This document shows positions 19,016 through 29,940 of a DNA stretch of 64,000 nt, piece after piece. Position 1 is the first letter of the stretch. Each line of letters opens with the position of its first letter. A program made the translations under genes and the position numbers. Below the pieces are notes generated by a model. It saw only the letters and a program-made list of their open reading frames with translations, was not told where the DNA came from and made no database searches. The stretch lies in assembly GCA_023212725.1 (NCBI GenBank), contig JALBYF010000015.1:186001-250000 (forward strand), in the 5' to 3' direction. This DNA is from Tranzscheliella williamsii. Its lineage: Eukaryota; Basidiomycota; Ustilaginomycetes; Ustilaginales; Ustilaginaceae.

Positions 19016-20082
19016 GATGACGAATATTGATCTTGATGGAGGTTGGTGGTGACAAGAGGTTAGCTCCGACCATGCTGTGATTCTTCGTGACCCCCCGCCC
19101 AAGTCGCTTGCGGACTGGCAGGCGCTGCCACTCATCCCTCGACTCGCTCTGCGAAGCTTGTCCCCATCTCAGGCCGACTGCAGCGACTCGTTCGTTCAGC
19201 AACGCACCTCAGGCTATCGCACGTGACCTAAACAGAACATGCAAAAATTCCCACGAAGCTTGTCGCGCTTCTCGAAACGCCTTTCCCGCTGTTTCTTTAA
19301 AAGTACTGCCACACCTTTGGATCGGGGGCGCCGGCACCGAATACCAGCAGTCGCACAAAATAATTTCCTCTGTCGAAATCGTGATTTCGATGGTAACTAC
19401 AAATTCAGGTATGGAAAGCAAAGTGATAGAGCTGCAATACAAGCTAAGGCTAGACTGCGTCCAAACCTTGAGCCCTACTACTGTTAGCAGGCAGCAAGCG
19501 CAGCAATCTTGCGCTGGCGATGCCAAACCGATCCATCGACCAGCACTGTGGCCAAACTCTTCTCCTCACCATCAAGATCCGCCCCCCTTGAACAGTAGGT
19601 ATCTATCAACCGTGGTTCTTTCTATCGACTGCGTTGCATCGGCTTGTCGACTCTCAGCACCCGGCATTGCCAGCATCACCAGCACTCTGCCTGGCTCGAC
19701 TTCCGGTATAACAGCCATCAGCAGGGTAAGGGCAGTGGCGGAGAACCACTATCAGAATTGTGTGTCTACTCAAGTGCAACGAACCAGAAGCGCTTCTTTG
19801 TCGTCATCCCAATTTTTGTCTTTGCTTGTTCAGCAAAGCGTTCAGGCTCGTTCACTACCTTTTATCAGGCTCGCGGCGCCGATCTTGCCGAAGGCATGCC
19901 ATGGTAGCGCCAGTCTTCTGGCGCAGACAGTCCGCATTGATTGCTTCGTTCGACCGAGCAGGGCACGACGACTAGAGGGAATGGAGGGCGGAAAATTTTC
20001 TGTTCCGATTGTATCACCATGGGAGGCACTTTCTTACCACTATCCACTCTGTCTATCCATCTTCACTTTCAGGTAATACAAG
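19016..20082. other. Shared divergent promoter region, RPL27 / RPS23
   Basis: 1.07 kb between two ribosomal-protein genes transcribed away from each other. The AUG of RPS23 is preceded by TTTCAG then a 10-nt leader, which could be the acceptor of a 5'-UTR intron whose donor might be a GTAAGG near 19727. An 18-bp near-palindrome lies at 19373-19390. Short ORFs are present but not recognisable. Confidence 0.5.
19373..19390. promoter_or_regulatory. Near-perfect palindrome in ribosomal-protein divergent promoter
   Basis: TCGAAATC at 19373-19380 and its reverse complement GATTTCGA at 19383-19390 are separated by GT. It sits near the centre-left of the shared RPL27/RPS23 intergenic region. A dimeric transcription-factor site is a possibility; no factor can be named from sequence. 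Confidence 0.4.
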
Positions 20083-20911
20083 ATGGCCAAGCCTCGTGGA
20101 CTCAACACAGCCCGAAAGCAGGTTGCGACCCGTCGAGACAACCGATGGGTAAGTAGACGACCACATTGGCAGCATTGCCCCGGCGAGTCGGTATCATGGC
20201 AGGCTGGAGGCGGGCTGCTGTTCTTCACACCCTTTCTCCAAGCTGCCGTTCGTGTCGTGTCAGAGTGTAACAACACCGCTTATGCAATACGTGCGGCGGC
20301 CTTGGATATAGTGTCCCGCTCCAGCCTGTCTTACTCATCTCATCCGCACTCGCCGCGGGATGGCATGGCATCATCATTGCTCACACTTTTCCCACCTCCC
20401 CATGTTCACTTTCGCAGGCCGACGCTCACTTCAAGAAGCGTGCTCTCGGCAACTTCTACAAGACCTCGCCCACCGCTGGTTCTTCCCAGGCCAAGGGCAT
20501 CGTTCTTGAGAAGATCGGCGTCGAGGCGAAGCAGCCCAACTCTGCCATCCGAAAGTGTGTCCGAGTCCAGCTCATCAAGAACGGCAAGAAGGTCTCCGCC
20601 TTCGTTCCCAACGATGGCTGTCTCAACTTTGTCGACGAGAACGACGAGGTCCTCATCTCCGGTTTCGGGTGCGTACTCCTCCGCCCTCATCAGTACTGTA
20701 CCCCCTTTTTGCTGACTTTTCTTTGAACTTTCTCCTTTCTTCCCTCCGACTCTCCCCCCCCCCCTCGCTCTCGACGCCGTTACTCTCGTGCGATAGCCGT
20801 AAAAATAAGGCGAAAGGAGATATCCCAGGCGTACGCTTCAAGGTCGTCAAGGTCTCTGGCGTTGGCTTGCTTGCTTTGTTCAAGGGCAAGAAGGAGAAGC
20901 CTCGATCGTAG
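20083..20911 (+). CDS. RPS23: 40S ribosomal protein S23 (uS12)
   Basis: Decoding-centre protein of the small subunit. Exons 20083-20148, 20418-20668 and 20797-20911 (introns 269 and 128 nt; donors GTAAGT and GTGCGT; acceptors GCAG and ATAG) give 143 aa. The sequence runs [20 protein letters not shown], then [18 protein letters not shown], then [20 protein letters not shown], and after the third exon junction (GFG-R) [20 protein letters not shown], ending KKEKPRS. The conserved KQPNSAIRK loop, whose neighbouring proline is hydroxylated in other eukaryotes, is intact. The last intron contains an 11-C homopolymer (20754-20764). Identity is certain; all junctions keep phase. Confidence 0.96.
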
Positions 20912-22642
20912 AGATATGGTGGGAGTCCATTATTTCCGATCTGGGTTCGCGCAACTTCGGGATCCAAAAAACGCATTTTTTCGCGTCGCAACCCGTCACT
21001 AATCGGTGATCTCCCTTTGCGCCTCGGTCCGTCCTGCAGCCACGTTGGAAGACTCGAGGCGTGTCTTTGTATCATGAGAATGTTATTACCCGCCGCGACC
21101 TTGCGGTGTTGTATCTGCAAGTCTGTCGACGTTGTGTTGGGTCTGGACTGTATAGCCGTCTCTCTATATGCCACTGCAGTGGCGATCGGTTGGAAGTATG
21201 TGGCAATAATGATGGGCATCTATAGTTGACGTGCGGCATCCTTACTTCAATCAACCTGGTGCGAGGCAAACGCTTCACGCTTCCGAGCTATGTATTCGAC
21301 TGGGGAAGGAGTGCAGAGTCCTGTGGCCCTGCGCTTGACTCTTGTACCATCTGAGTAGAACACAGGATGTCGTCGGCGTCGCCATAGCAGCGACGCCTTC
21401 GCTTGTTTACGTTTCGTAACCCAATCCCACCTGCTGTTGTCGTGCGATACGGAACACTACCTTCATGTAGTGGTTTTGTATGGTTCTTGTGTATTCTATC
21501 TACATAGGAACAGAAGAGCGACGAGTCTTACATAGGCCTTGACCAAGGAGAAATGGATGATGGTGAATCAGCCGATCTTTTCTAAGGCATCGCCGATATA
21601 ACGTGGATGAGCACCAACTATTGTCGCTCTAACAAGCGTTCATTTCACCGAAATTTGCTAGGCCCTATTCTATAAATAGTTAGCTGCAGTCTGAGGCAAG
21701 ATGATGCGGGGACTATCGGCCGATACTGAAAGTGGAAGACAGAACCAAGGCCACTTTCGAAGCGAGAGGTGACATGACGTACGCCCATCTCATCCCCTTT
21801 GACAACCCAGACTTCACCGTGCGACAACCACAAATTGAGTGGACCTTGAATCCTGAACATGGCCAGAATCCGGAACAGCTGTAGTCTGGCGCCAACACAA
21901 GTTGAGCTCGGCTGCAGTCTCTTGACATACAAGTAGGCCATGGGATGATGAAGGCGTCTACGGGCGAGAAGAAGACAACATGCGCGCGAAACCGACATGA
22001 AGGCGTATTTCTGCTCACGACTATTGCTTGCCTGATTGTGAATATACGTGTGCGGATGTAATTGAGCTAAAGCCGCCTAGAAACGCGCACCTCCTGTTAC
22101 GGAGTGTTTCCAGAGCCACTCACTGGAAGCACGATTGGGTGCGTAGAAACGCGTTTGCAGATGTCCTCAATTGCTAGTGAATAGTGCCCGGCAGGTTGAG
22201 GTAGTAATTGGTGTACAGTTAGTATTTGCAGTTGTTGTCCGCGCTGCGTAATGCGGCTATGCGGCGTCGGCCATCAGACGCACGATCCACCCCCTCTCTC
22301 GTCTTTCAGCAGAGTACACTCCATACATCGCTGCCAACGGAACCTGAACCAGCACTCTGTCCCGAACGCTACTACCCGGACTACGACTTTTTCTTTCTTT
22401 CGTCTCAACACCATCGACCTGCCCTGCCACCCCACTCGTCCTCTCGTTGATCACACTCGAGAGCAACCGCTGAGAGCATCCGCTGAGAGCATCCTCTGCG
22501 AACATCCGCTGAGTCAGCTGTTCGTCCGGCTGTTCGGACACGCATCCGCGGCAATCATTTCCGTGGTGTTAGGCAAGGGTTGCGCTCATCCATCGCCTGA
22601 ACACGGGTTGCCGACGTACGGCGAATCTTTAACGTCCTCGCC
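20912..22642. other. Gene-poor intergenic region upstream of OSH
   Basis: About 1.7 kb with only short ORFs of no recognisable similarity on either strand. It should include the RPS23 3' UTR and the OSH promoter. A four-copy 13-nt tandem repeat lies at 22459-22510 and an ACGCGT string at 22149-22154. No tRNA or 5S rRNA was found by eye. Confidence 0.5.
22459..22510 (+). repeat. Four tandem copies of a 13-nt unit
   Basis: Consensus GAGAGCATCCGCT, starting at 22459, 22472, 22485 and 22498. The second copy is the consensus, the first and third each differ by one base and the fourth by two. It ends about 130 bp before the proposed OSH start codon, so it may lie in the 5' UTR. Confidence 0.85.
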
Positions 22643-25600
22643 ATGGTGTCGGAAAACTCGGTGAAAGGCCATAAAGCCTCCTCCAGTATCACACAGTCAG
22701 ATGAAGGTGAGTGCATAACTGCTTTTGGAGTGCCATCGCAAATCTGCTGTCAGATCCATGCGCCAATGAGGGGCAAAACGCTGTCATGAGATGGGCGCTT
22801 GCTCGTACAGTGGCAGACCTAAGCAAAGGACGCAGGCGACGATCCCTAACTGGGTTTCAGTTCGGTTGATGTCGCAAAACTACGCTGCGTAGTTTTGCTA
22901 CTGCCGAGACTAGCACACTATCTTGGTCTTGAGGGATAGGTTTACTTCCTTGACCTGCCGACCCAGGCCTGTACTTCCGTTCCTGTATCTCCTTCAAGCA
23001 CGAAGTCCACTCTGTTTCTCGTTAAGCCCACTGACCATTGTTCCCTCATCTGCTCTTCTATCTCCACCTCAATTGCCTCATCGGCTTGTGCTCAACACAT
23101 CGACATCGATGGCTAATCAATTCACGGCAACAATCAACGCTTTTGTCTATAATCTTGCACGACTGCTTGCCGTGACTTCCTACCGTACGCCATCCTCGCT
23201 GCGGCGCAACCGTCACCAACTGGCTGTTGATACTTTGGACGCTGTCCACACAACTGCCGCACCTGCTGGCCCTGTCTTTTGTGCTTGCTATATTCGACCC
23301 CCTGCTTCACGAAATCCACGGTGTCTTGCCAAACCGCAGTTGCAGAAGCGGTGTACAGCTTCAAGCTCCTAGAAGCGCTTCGGAAGGGGGATCAGCCAAC
23401 GTTACTTTCTCTCCTTGCGGCAACGCCGAGAGGTGGTGCCATCGACAAGGAGAACACAAGTGCTCTCCACCTTGCTGTGAGGTGTGCAGACTTCGACACG
23501 ATCCGATTCCTAGTCAACAGCAAAAAGGTCGACCTTAATGCGCCCGACTCACAGCATGGCAATACGCCTCTTCACCTTGCCTCTTCTTCTGGACGCGACG
23601 ATGTTGTGCATCTGCTGCTTGAACAAAGCGAAATCGATGACTCCAAGCGCAATGCGGAAGGTCGGGATGCTCTCGACGTCGCCCGAAATCCTGAGATTGC
23701 CCAGCTGATCCAGGTCAGTCGAGCCCAATTAAACCTCAGATACGTTGAACTTCTCGCTGCATACGAACTGGGCTCCAAGGACGCAGAAGCCAGCATCTAC
23801 AAGCTTCTCGATCTTCCACGCTACTCAATCGTCGATCTGAATGCACACGGTGGCAGCGGCACTACCCTACTTCACGAAGCTGTCAAGCGTAAAGATACCC
23901 GCATGATCGAGGTTGCTGTGCGCAAAGGCGCCGACGTCTATGCCCGCGACAGCAAGGGTAAGCGAGTCGGTGACGTCACCAAGGACGAAAAGGTTAGGGC
24001 TTTGATACGACAGCTCCACAACGCTGACGCCGCCAGAGCATCGCAGGCAAGCAATGCCGGCCAGCCACCTTCCTTTAAGGGCTACCTCGGAAAATGGACC
24101 AATATTGCCCATGGATACAAGACTCGATGGTTTGTCCTCGAAGATGGCATTCTCTCTTACTATCACAGCCAGGATGACGAAGGCAAGCAGTCACGCGGCG
24201 CAATCAACATGCGTTTCGCCAAGATCCGAGCCGACACCAACGACAAGCATAGGCTAGAGATCATTAGCGAGTCTGGCAAGGGATCCTCCAAGTTGTACCT
24301 GAGAGGCACCCATCCTGTCGAGCGCGCCAGGTGGGTCCAAGTCCTGCAGCAGACAAAGGAATTTTTCGATCTTGATCGGACCAGCAGCCGTACAGACGCC
24401 ATCTATCGGCATCGTGCCCCTTCCACCTCTTCCCTCTCCGCGACGAGCCACGTCCCAAGCTTGTCCAGTGCTTTGCCCACGCCTTCCATCGGGCCCCTTG
24501 CCAATCCTCTGGGCATCGCGCGTCCTTCATCGACAGCACCAAGTGAGCGAGGCAGCAGAAGTCTCCTTTCGACCAAACCTCCCAGCACACAGCCGCCTTC
24601 TGGCGCCGCTAGCGAAAAGTCATTGCCACTTGCCAACCGTAGCCCCAGTCTCCTCAGCCGTCTCTCCAGCGACGATAGATACGATGAAATTGATGATAGC
24701 ACCCCGGCTGGGTCTATGCCTTACGAGACTGACTTTACGCTCACTGGCGAGGCACTCAAAGTACAAGCCAAGACCAGTCAGCGGCTTATCGAGTCGCTGT
24801 TTGGGTCGAACCCCTCTTCCGAACGCGGCAGTTCGGAAGAAGGTTCGTCCTTCTCATCGAGTAAACCCAGCAAGTCGAGCCAGAAAGCTGGTCTGGCAAG
24901 CAACGAAAGCGTTCGATCGGCGCTCGAGTCGGCTATCAAATCCAACTACCAGCTTGTTGAGCGATACCAGACCATGGTAGCGGCCCGCGAGGATTTCCTG
25001 AACAAGCGCTACGAGCGCGAGCTGCAGATCAAACACCTTTGGGAAGAGAATATGAAGGTCTTGGCACACCAACACGCCGAAATGGAGACGCAGCTCCAGG
25101 AGGCTTCAGCTGAGAACGCACGCCGGCGCAAGGCGCTTCGAGAAGTGCGCGAAACTATGGGTTCCTCGCCCGGGTCGATCATGTCACCACCGGGTATGGC
25201 GGTTTCTGGCTCCGTTGGCTCGGCGCTGCATGCCCATCACGCAGATCGGCAGGCATCCACACTTAGCCACACGAATCACGCCCCCAACGTAGCTGGGGAC
25301 CAGACTTCTTCTCTTGCGTCTCGTCGCCTTGGCGGAGGAGGCGCAGGTCTTCAACTCACCCATCCGCCCACGCCTCCCATCCAGGCTCAGCGTACCAGCA
25401 TATTGTCGATTGCCGACGAAGGGGCCGTAAGGGACTCGATGGACGATGCCGAAGACGAATTTTTCGACGCGATCGAGTCGGGTAATCTTCCAGGGCTCAA
25501 GGTTGAGAAGCCGTTGGCGGTGAGAGGTGCCGCCGGCGACGAGAAGTGGCCTGATCAACTGGACAAGGTCATGTCGGATGACGTGACACAGAAATCCCTT

Positions 25601-26971
25601 GCACCCTACTTCCATCTACGCACGTCCATGCCGATCGGAAAGGACGAGCGACCCTCAGTTTCACTCTGGGCTATTCTCAAAAACAATATTGGCAAGGATC
25701 TGACCAAGATTTCGTTCCCTGTCAGTTTCAACGAGCCCACTTCTATGTTACAGCGGATGGCAGAAGATATGGAGTTCTCCGAGTGCCTCGACGCAGCAGC
25801 CTTGCAGGAGGATTCGACGAAGCGAACCGCTTTCGTGGCCGCCTTTGCGATGAGCAACTACTCGAGTACGATCGGCCGAATCGCCAAGCCCTTCAACCCT
25901 TTGCTAGGCGAGACTTTTGAATACATGCGTCCAGACAAAAAGTATCGCTATTACTCTGAGCAGGTCTCGCATCATCCACCCGTCTCGGCGTGCTTTGCCC
26001 AGTCGCCCATGTGGGAGTACATGGGCAGTGTCGATGCGAAATCCAAGTTCTTGGGACGTACCTTTGAAATCCGCCCGACGGGCGTCGCCCACGTCAATCT
26101 GAAGGTGCCAAAGCAGTGGATTGACACAAACAAGGAACTGAAGCCGGCTAAGTACCTAAGCGATGATCACGTGCTAGAGCACTACTCTTGGAACAAGGTG
26201 ACAACGTCGGTGTCGGGCTTCATCGTAGGCAGCCCTACCATTGACCACTACGGCGATATGGAGGTGACGAACCATGCGACCGGAGACAAGTGCATACTTA
26301 CCTTTAAACCTCGGGGCTGGCGTGGCAAGGACGCTTTTGAGATCCGGGGATCGGTCTACGACGCGCAGGGCAACCTGGCATGGGAAATTGCCGGTCGCTG
26401 GAACTCGCAGCTGGTGGCTCGCAAGTGTGGTGCAGGGTCAGGCGATCTAAATCCGGATCAGACTGTCAGCGTACCGGACGGCCAGATCGCTACGGCCCAG
26501 CCGCTCGCCGAGTATCTCTTGCTATGGCGAAACTCGGAGAAGCCACCGACGCCGTTCAACCTGACGCCGTTCGCCATTACGCTCAACTCGTGCCCTGACG
26601 ACCTTCGGCCTTGGCTAGCGCCGACGGACTGCCGATTGCGTCCCGACCTGAGCGCGTTCGAAACAGGCAAGTTTGAACAAGCCAACGACCTGAAACAGAA
26701 GCTGGAGAACTTTCAGCGCGAGACGCGCAAGAAGAGGGAAGAGGGCGTGCTGCCTGCACACAAACCTCGATGGTTCGAACGGACCGTCGATCCCGACACC
26801 AAAGAGACGCTCTGGAAACCGGCGGCGGCTCCTCCCGGCTCTGGGGCCAAGGGAGACGAGTCGACTCTCTACTGGGCAGAGCGGTACAAAGTGGGCGCTA
26901 AGAAGGCCAGGGGAGAAGAGAGCGAGTGGAGCGACACCTACCATATCTTCGGCGACTTTGAAGTGCGTTGA
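22643..26971 (+). CDS. Oxysterol-binding protein homologue (ankyrin-PH-FFAT-ORD)
   Basis: Long OSBP/Osh1-Osh2-type lipid-transfer protein acting at ER contact sites. Proposed exons 22643-22706 and 23340-26971 (633-nt intron, donor GTGAGT, tandem acceptors CAG at 23339 or 23345) give about 1,231 aa; a second possible first exon is 23109-23184. Domains: ankyrin repeats from about residue 60 (TSALHLAVRCADFDTIRFLV; NTPLHLASSSGRDDVVHLLL), PH domain about 266-362 (FKGYLGKWTNIAHGYKTRWF), serine-rich linker, coiled coil near 555-610, an exact FFAT core EFFDAIE at 728-734 for binding VAP/Scs2, and the ligand-binding ORD to the end, with the signature EQVSHHPPVS at 895-904. It should exchange sterol or oxysterol for PI4P between the ER and Golgi or plasma membrane. 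Only the extreme N-terminus is uncertain. Confidence 0.92.
22874..22898. promoter_or_regulatory. 25-bp perfect palindrome with one central base
   Basis: Arms GCAAAACTACGC (22874-22885) and GCGTAGTTTTGC (22887-22898) flank a single T at 22886. It lies in the proposed first intron of OSH, or in its promoter if the alternative start at 23109 is used. It could be a transcription-factor site or form a hairpin in RNA. Confidence 0.6.
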
Positions 26972-27522
26972 AGCCTTGTCAATCCGAATTTTTGAGACGG
27001 CGTCAAAGGCCCCTTGGCCCACAGCTTCACCTCCCCTAGCGGCTTCCACATGATACCAAGACTTGCTTCCTTCCGTTGTTGCACCGACTCCGGCCTATGC
27101 CGTCCACAAGGACCGCGCTGATCGTTGTTGTTTTGTACATAGACACATTGTGGCTTTCCATTTTAACTCACCCGATAACACTCACCGGCCAGACGTGTGG
27201 CGGATGGGAAATGTGTCTTTGCGCGGAGGGCTGCCACTGAGCAGACGGCCAGGAAGACGGGGGACACAAAAGAAGGCACACGACATCTGACCATCGAGAA
27301 GCAAAGACGAGAAGCAGCAGATGCGGCCTTTGCGCTTGGCTTAACATGTGCCACGCACCGTTAGGATATGCGAGATGGCCGACTTAGCGGGAGTACATTT
27401 TTTGTTTACAATTGACTCAACGCTCTTTGGCACTTCTTCTTCTCGCTATCCTGCCACCTACCTCCTGCATCGTCTAGGCCGTCGGGCTCCGCGCACGCCG
27501 ACCATTTCCTATCTGCGCAGAG
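26972..27522. other. Intergenic region between OSH and HAD phosphatase gene
   Basis: About 550 bp between two genes on the same strand. The final 100 bp are CT-rich (CTTCTTCTCGCTATCC, CCACCTACCTCCTGC), as expected for the leader of the next gene. No other feature seen. Confidence 0.5.
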
Positions 27523-28556
27523 ATGAACACCGCTCCCGTACCGTTGCCTAAGGCGGCGAAGCAGCTGATTGTCTTCGACTTTGACTGGTGAGTGGCTCCA
27601 TGTACGCGCTATGGTCCTCGGTTGCTTGGCCGCTGACCTGTTGTTTCGTCCCCGCGACTGCTGGGCGACAGGTCGCTGGTGGACCAAGACACGGATCGTT
27701 GGGTGCATGAGGTTCTCCAGCCATCGTTGCGCGCGGAGCTCCAGCGCCGCAAGGTTTCAGAGCAGTTCACCGACCTCTGCGCCGACCTGCTCGTCAAGCT
27801 CCATGCGGCCGGCAAGACGAGACAGGATATCGAAGAGGCGCTCAAGCTGTTGCCCTTCCATCCCGGCGTGAAGAGAGGCGTCAAGGCGTTAAAGCAGAGC
27901 GTCCAGGCCAGCACCGACTTTTTCCTGCTCAGCAACAGCAACACGGTCTACATCAGCACGATCCTAGAGGTAAGCTTCGACTCCATCGCTCGCTGAACTA
28001 GTCAGCCGCCATGTAGCCACGCACGCAACATAGCAGGCGGGGAGATGTCTGACTCCAGGTTTGCTGATTCCATGCTCTTCCCGATCACCTGCCTTGCACT
28101 CTCTTCTACCGCCTGCCTCCCGCACAGCACCACAACCTGAAAGGCGGCAGCTTTGACCTTTTTGACGAGATCGTTACCAACCCTGCTGAGTTTACCGCAG
28201 ATGGCCTGCTCAAGCTCAGTAGGAGGATCCCAGCCGAGGCAGCGGTTCAGCACGGCTGTGCGGTGGGCTGCTCCGCCAACATGTGCAAGGGTGCCGAGCT
28301 CGACGCTTTCCTCGAACGACACGGCGGCCGCTCCGCCTACGACAGGATCATTTACGTCGGCGACGGCGGCAACGACTACTGCCCCGTCCTCCGCCTCGGC
28401 CCCCGCGACCTTGCGCTGGTACGCAGATTCCGCGGCCTCGAGGCCAAGATTCAGCGGCTCGGCAATGTACAGGCCGGCATCATGTTCTGGAACGGCGCCT
28501 GGCAGCTTGAAGGCTACCTCAACCAGCTCCGTGGTGAGCCCGCCCTGAATTATTAA
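27523..28556 (+). CDS. PHOSPHO1/2-type HAD phosphatase
   Basis: Member of the PHOSPHO/putative phosphatase family of the haloacid dehalogenase superfamily, whose members dephosphorylate phosphoethanolamine/phosphocholine or pyridoxal phosphate. Exons 27523-27587, 27672-27969 and 28128-28556 (introns 84 and 158 nt; donors GTGAGT and GTAAGC) give 263 aa. The first junction falls inside the catalytic motif: LIVFDFDW-SLVDQDTD, where the first Asp of DFD should be the nucleophile and the second the acid/base. Motif II is FFLLSNSN, followed by HHNLKGGSFDLFDEIVTN. The cysteine box (GCSANMCKGAELDAFL) and motif IV (RIIYVGDGGNDYCPVLRLG) are family signatures. The substrate cannot be read from sequence. 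Confidence 0.9.
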
Positions 28557-29940
28557 CGCTTCTTGTATAGAATTTGGGAAACACTAGTACACCAACATGA
28601 CTTCTTACTAACACAACTGGATTCCAAATAGGTGATATCATGTGAATCAAATCAAACCAAAAGCTTCAGTTGGTCTAAGGTTTCTTTTGTTCTGCAGTAG
28701 CTACAGTCATTTGTTACAATTGTTGTCATCATTGTGACTGGGGTTGTGGACTATTGCAGGGGCAGCATTAGGAGCGGGTTGTGCTGATTGAATGGCACCA
28801 TTAGCTTTCTTGTAACAGAATATAATGTTCCTAGTAGCCTTGGTCCTACTAGGAACCCCATGTAACGGATGTGCTCCTAGTAGTCTTGTCCTACTAGAAA
28901 ACCCGCTCGACAGCCCCATTGAGGGAACTGATGGGAGTAGCGCTGGTCCGCAGCGCTGTCCAGTGCGGGCTGTCTTGCTCTGGACTGCGCTGCCTCGACA
29001 CGCTATAGGATAATAGCGGTGTCGGTATGCTTGTAGCGACTACGCCGTCGGGCGATAGTTGTGCTGATGGTGTTGGCATTGGGCACTGTAAAGAGCGCAT
29101 GTGCTCCGCCATGCTGTCCCGGGCAGAGTGCCTGTGAGTATCCCCCCTGCTGCCTGTTGAGTAGGGAGATACCCTCAATGGTATAGACCACGTGTGAATT
29201 GACTAGACTGGATGAGCGTCAACCTCCTCCAGTCTTGGAGTCCATACTATATACATGTGCATGGCCATCATCCACCTACTGTGGAGATGTGGCACAGCCG
29301 ACAGCTCCACACAGTTGTCATAGGACATGCTGGTGACCCCGGCGGTGGAGCTCGAAGAACAGGGTCATACATGTAGCAGGCTGCCGGAGCCGACGGAAAC
29401 CACGGAGAGGGCAGCGAAGCGGGGGCCAGGTCGACCTAATCCAGGTCCAGAAGCGGAAGCCCGATCGATCGACCGGAACTAGGCTTGAAAATAAAGATCC
29501 ATGGCCAGGTCATGTGGCCAAGCCCAGTACTCAGAGTGTCCGCTAACAGTCACACAGTGACTCTTTTAGCTGCGCATCCATTTTGCCCATGTGCTGATAT
29601 TGAAGCACTAGGCGGGTACATGGCGCAGAAGGCACGATCGAAGCGCGCATGGATTGCACATTCTCGAGCGGGCGCCGGAATGCGTCACCGTGCACCAACA
29701 ATCCAAAATCACCTCCCACCGAGCGCTTGGCTGCTATTCTGCTGCCTGCCTTTCGTAGAACTCAGCCCGCAACGCCGGATTTCCTCTTGGCTTTGGCTTT
29801 GGCTTTGGCTCCCTCTTTGGCGCCCTTATAGGTTAGCTTCGCCACGCGCGGACATCGACTCCATCCTCTGTTCCCTACGTCCGTGTCCTCCTTGCTCGAC
29901 ACCAGCACATCCTTTGCATCGTACTGCATTTTTAACCATC
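28557..29940. other. Gene-poor anomalous island
   Basis: About 1.4 kb. From 28570 to about 29470 the sequence is more AT-rich and repetitive than its surroundings, with two related hairpins (28827-28897) and no convincing coding frame. On the minus strand the short frames at 28707-28919 and 28894-29178 carry a TRNIIF string that reminded me of LTR-retrotransposon integrase C-termini; this is weak. The last 300 bp before 29941 look like a normal CT-rich promoter/leader, including four TTTGGC-type repeats near 29790-29815. A degraded transposon is a reasonable guess, not shown. Confidence 0.35.
28827..28897. repeat. Two related small hairpins in tandem
   Basis: Hairpin 1: GTTCCTAGTAG (28827-28837) and its exact reverse complement CTACTAGGAAC (28846-28856), 8-nt loop. 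Hairpin 2: CTAGTAG (28877-28883) and CTACTAG (28891-28897), 7-nt loop. The shared core CCTAGTAG starts at 28830 and 28876, a 46-nt spacing, so this is a diverged tandem duplication of a hairpin unit. Confidence 0.75.

Noticed and set aside
21645..22664. ORFs of 101-137 aa in the region before OSH
   Set aside because: No recognisable similarity, no splice-supported extension, composition like non-coding DNA.
29485..29940. 152-codon N-terminal extension of the multi-pass membrane protein
   Set aside because: The frame is open but the sequence looks like promoter and leader DNA (CT-rich, repeated TTTGGC units) and adds no domain; the ATG at 29941 is preferred.
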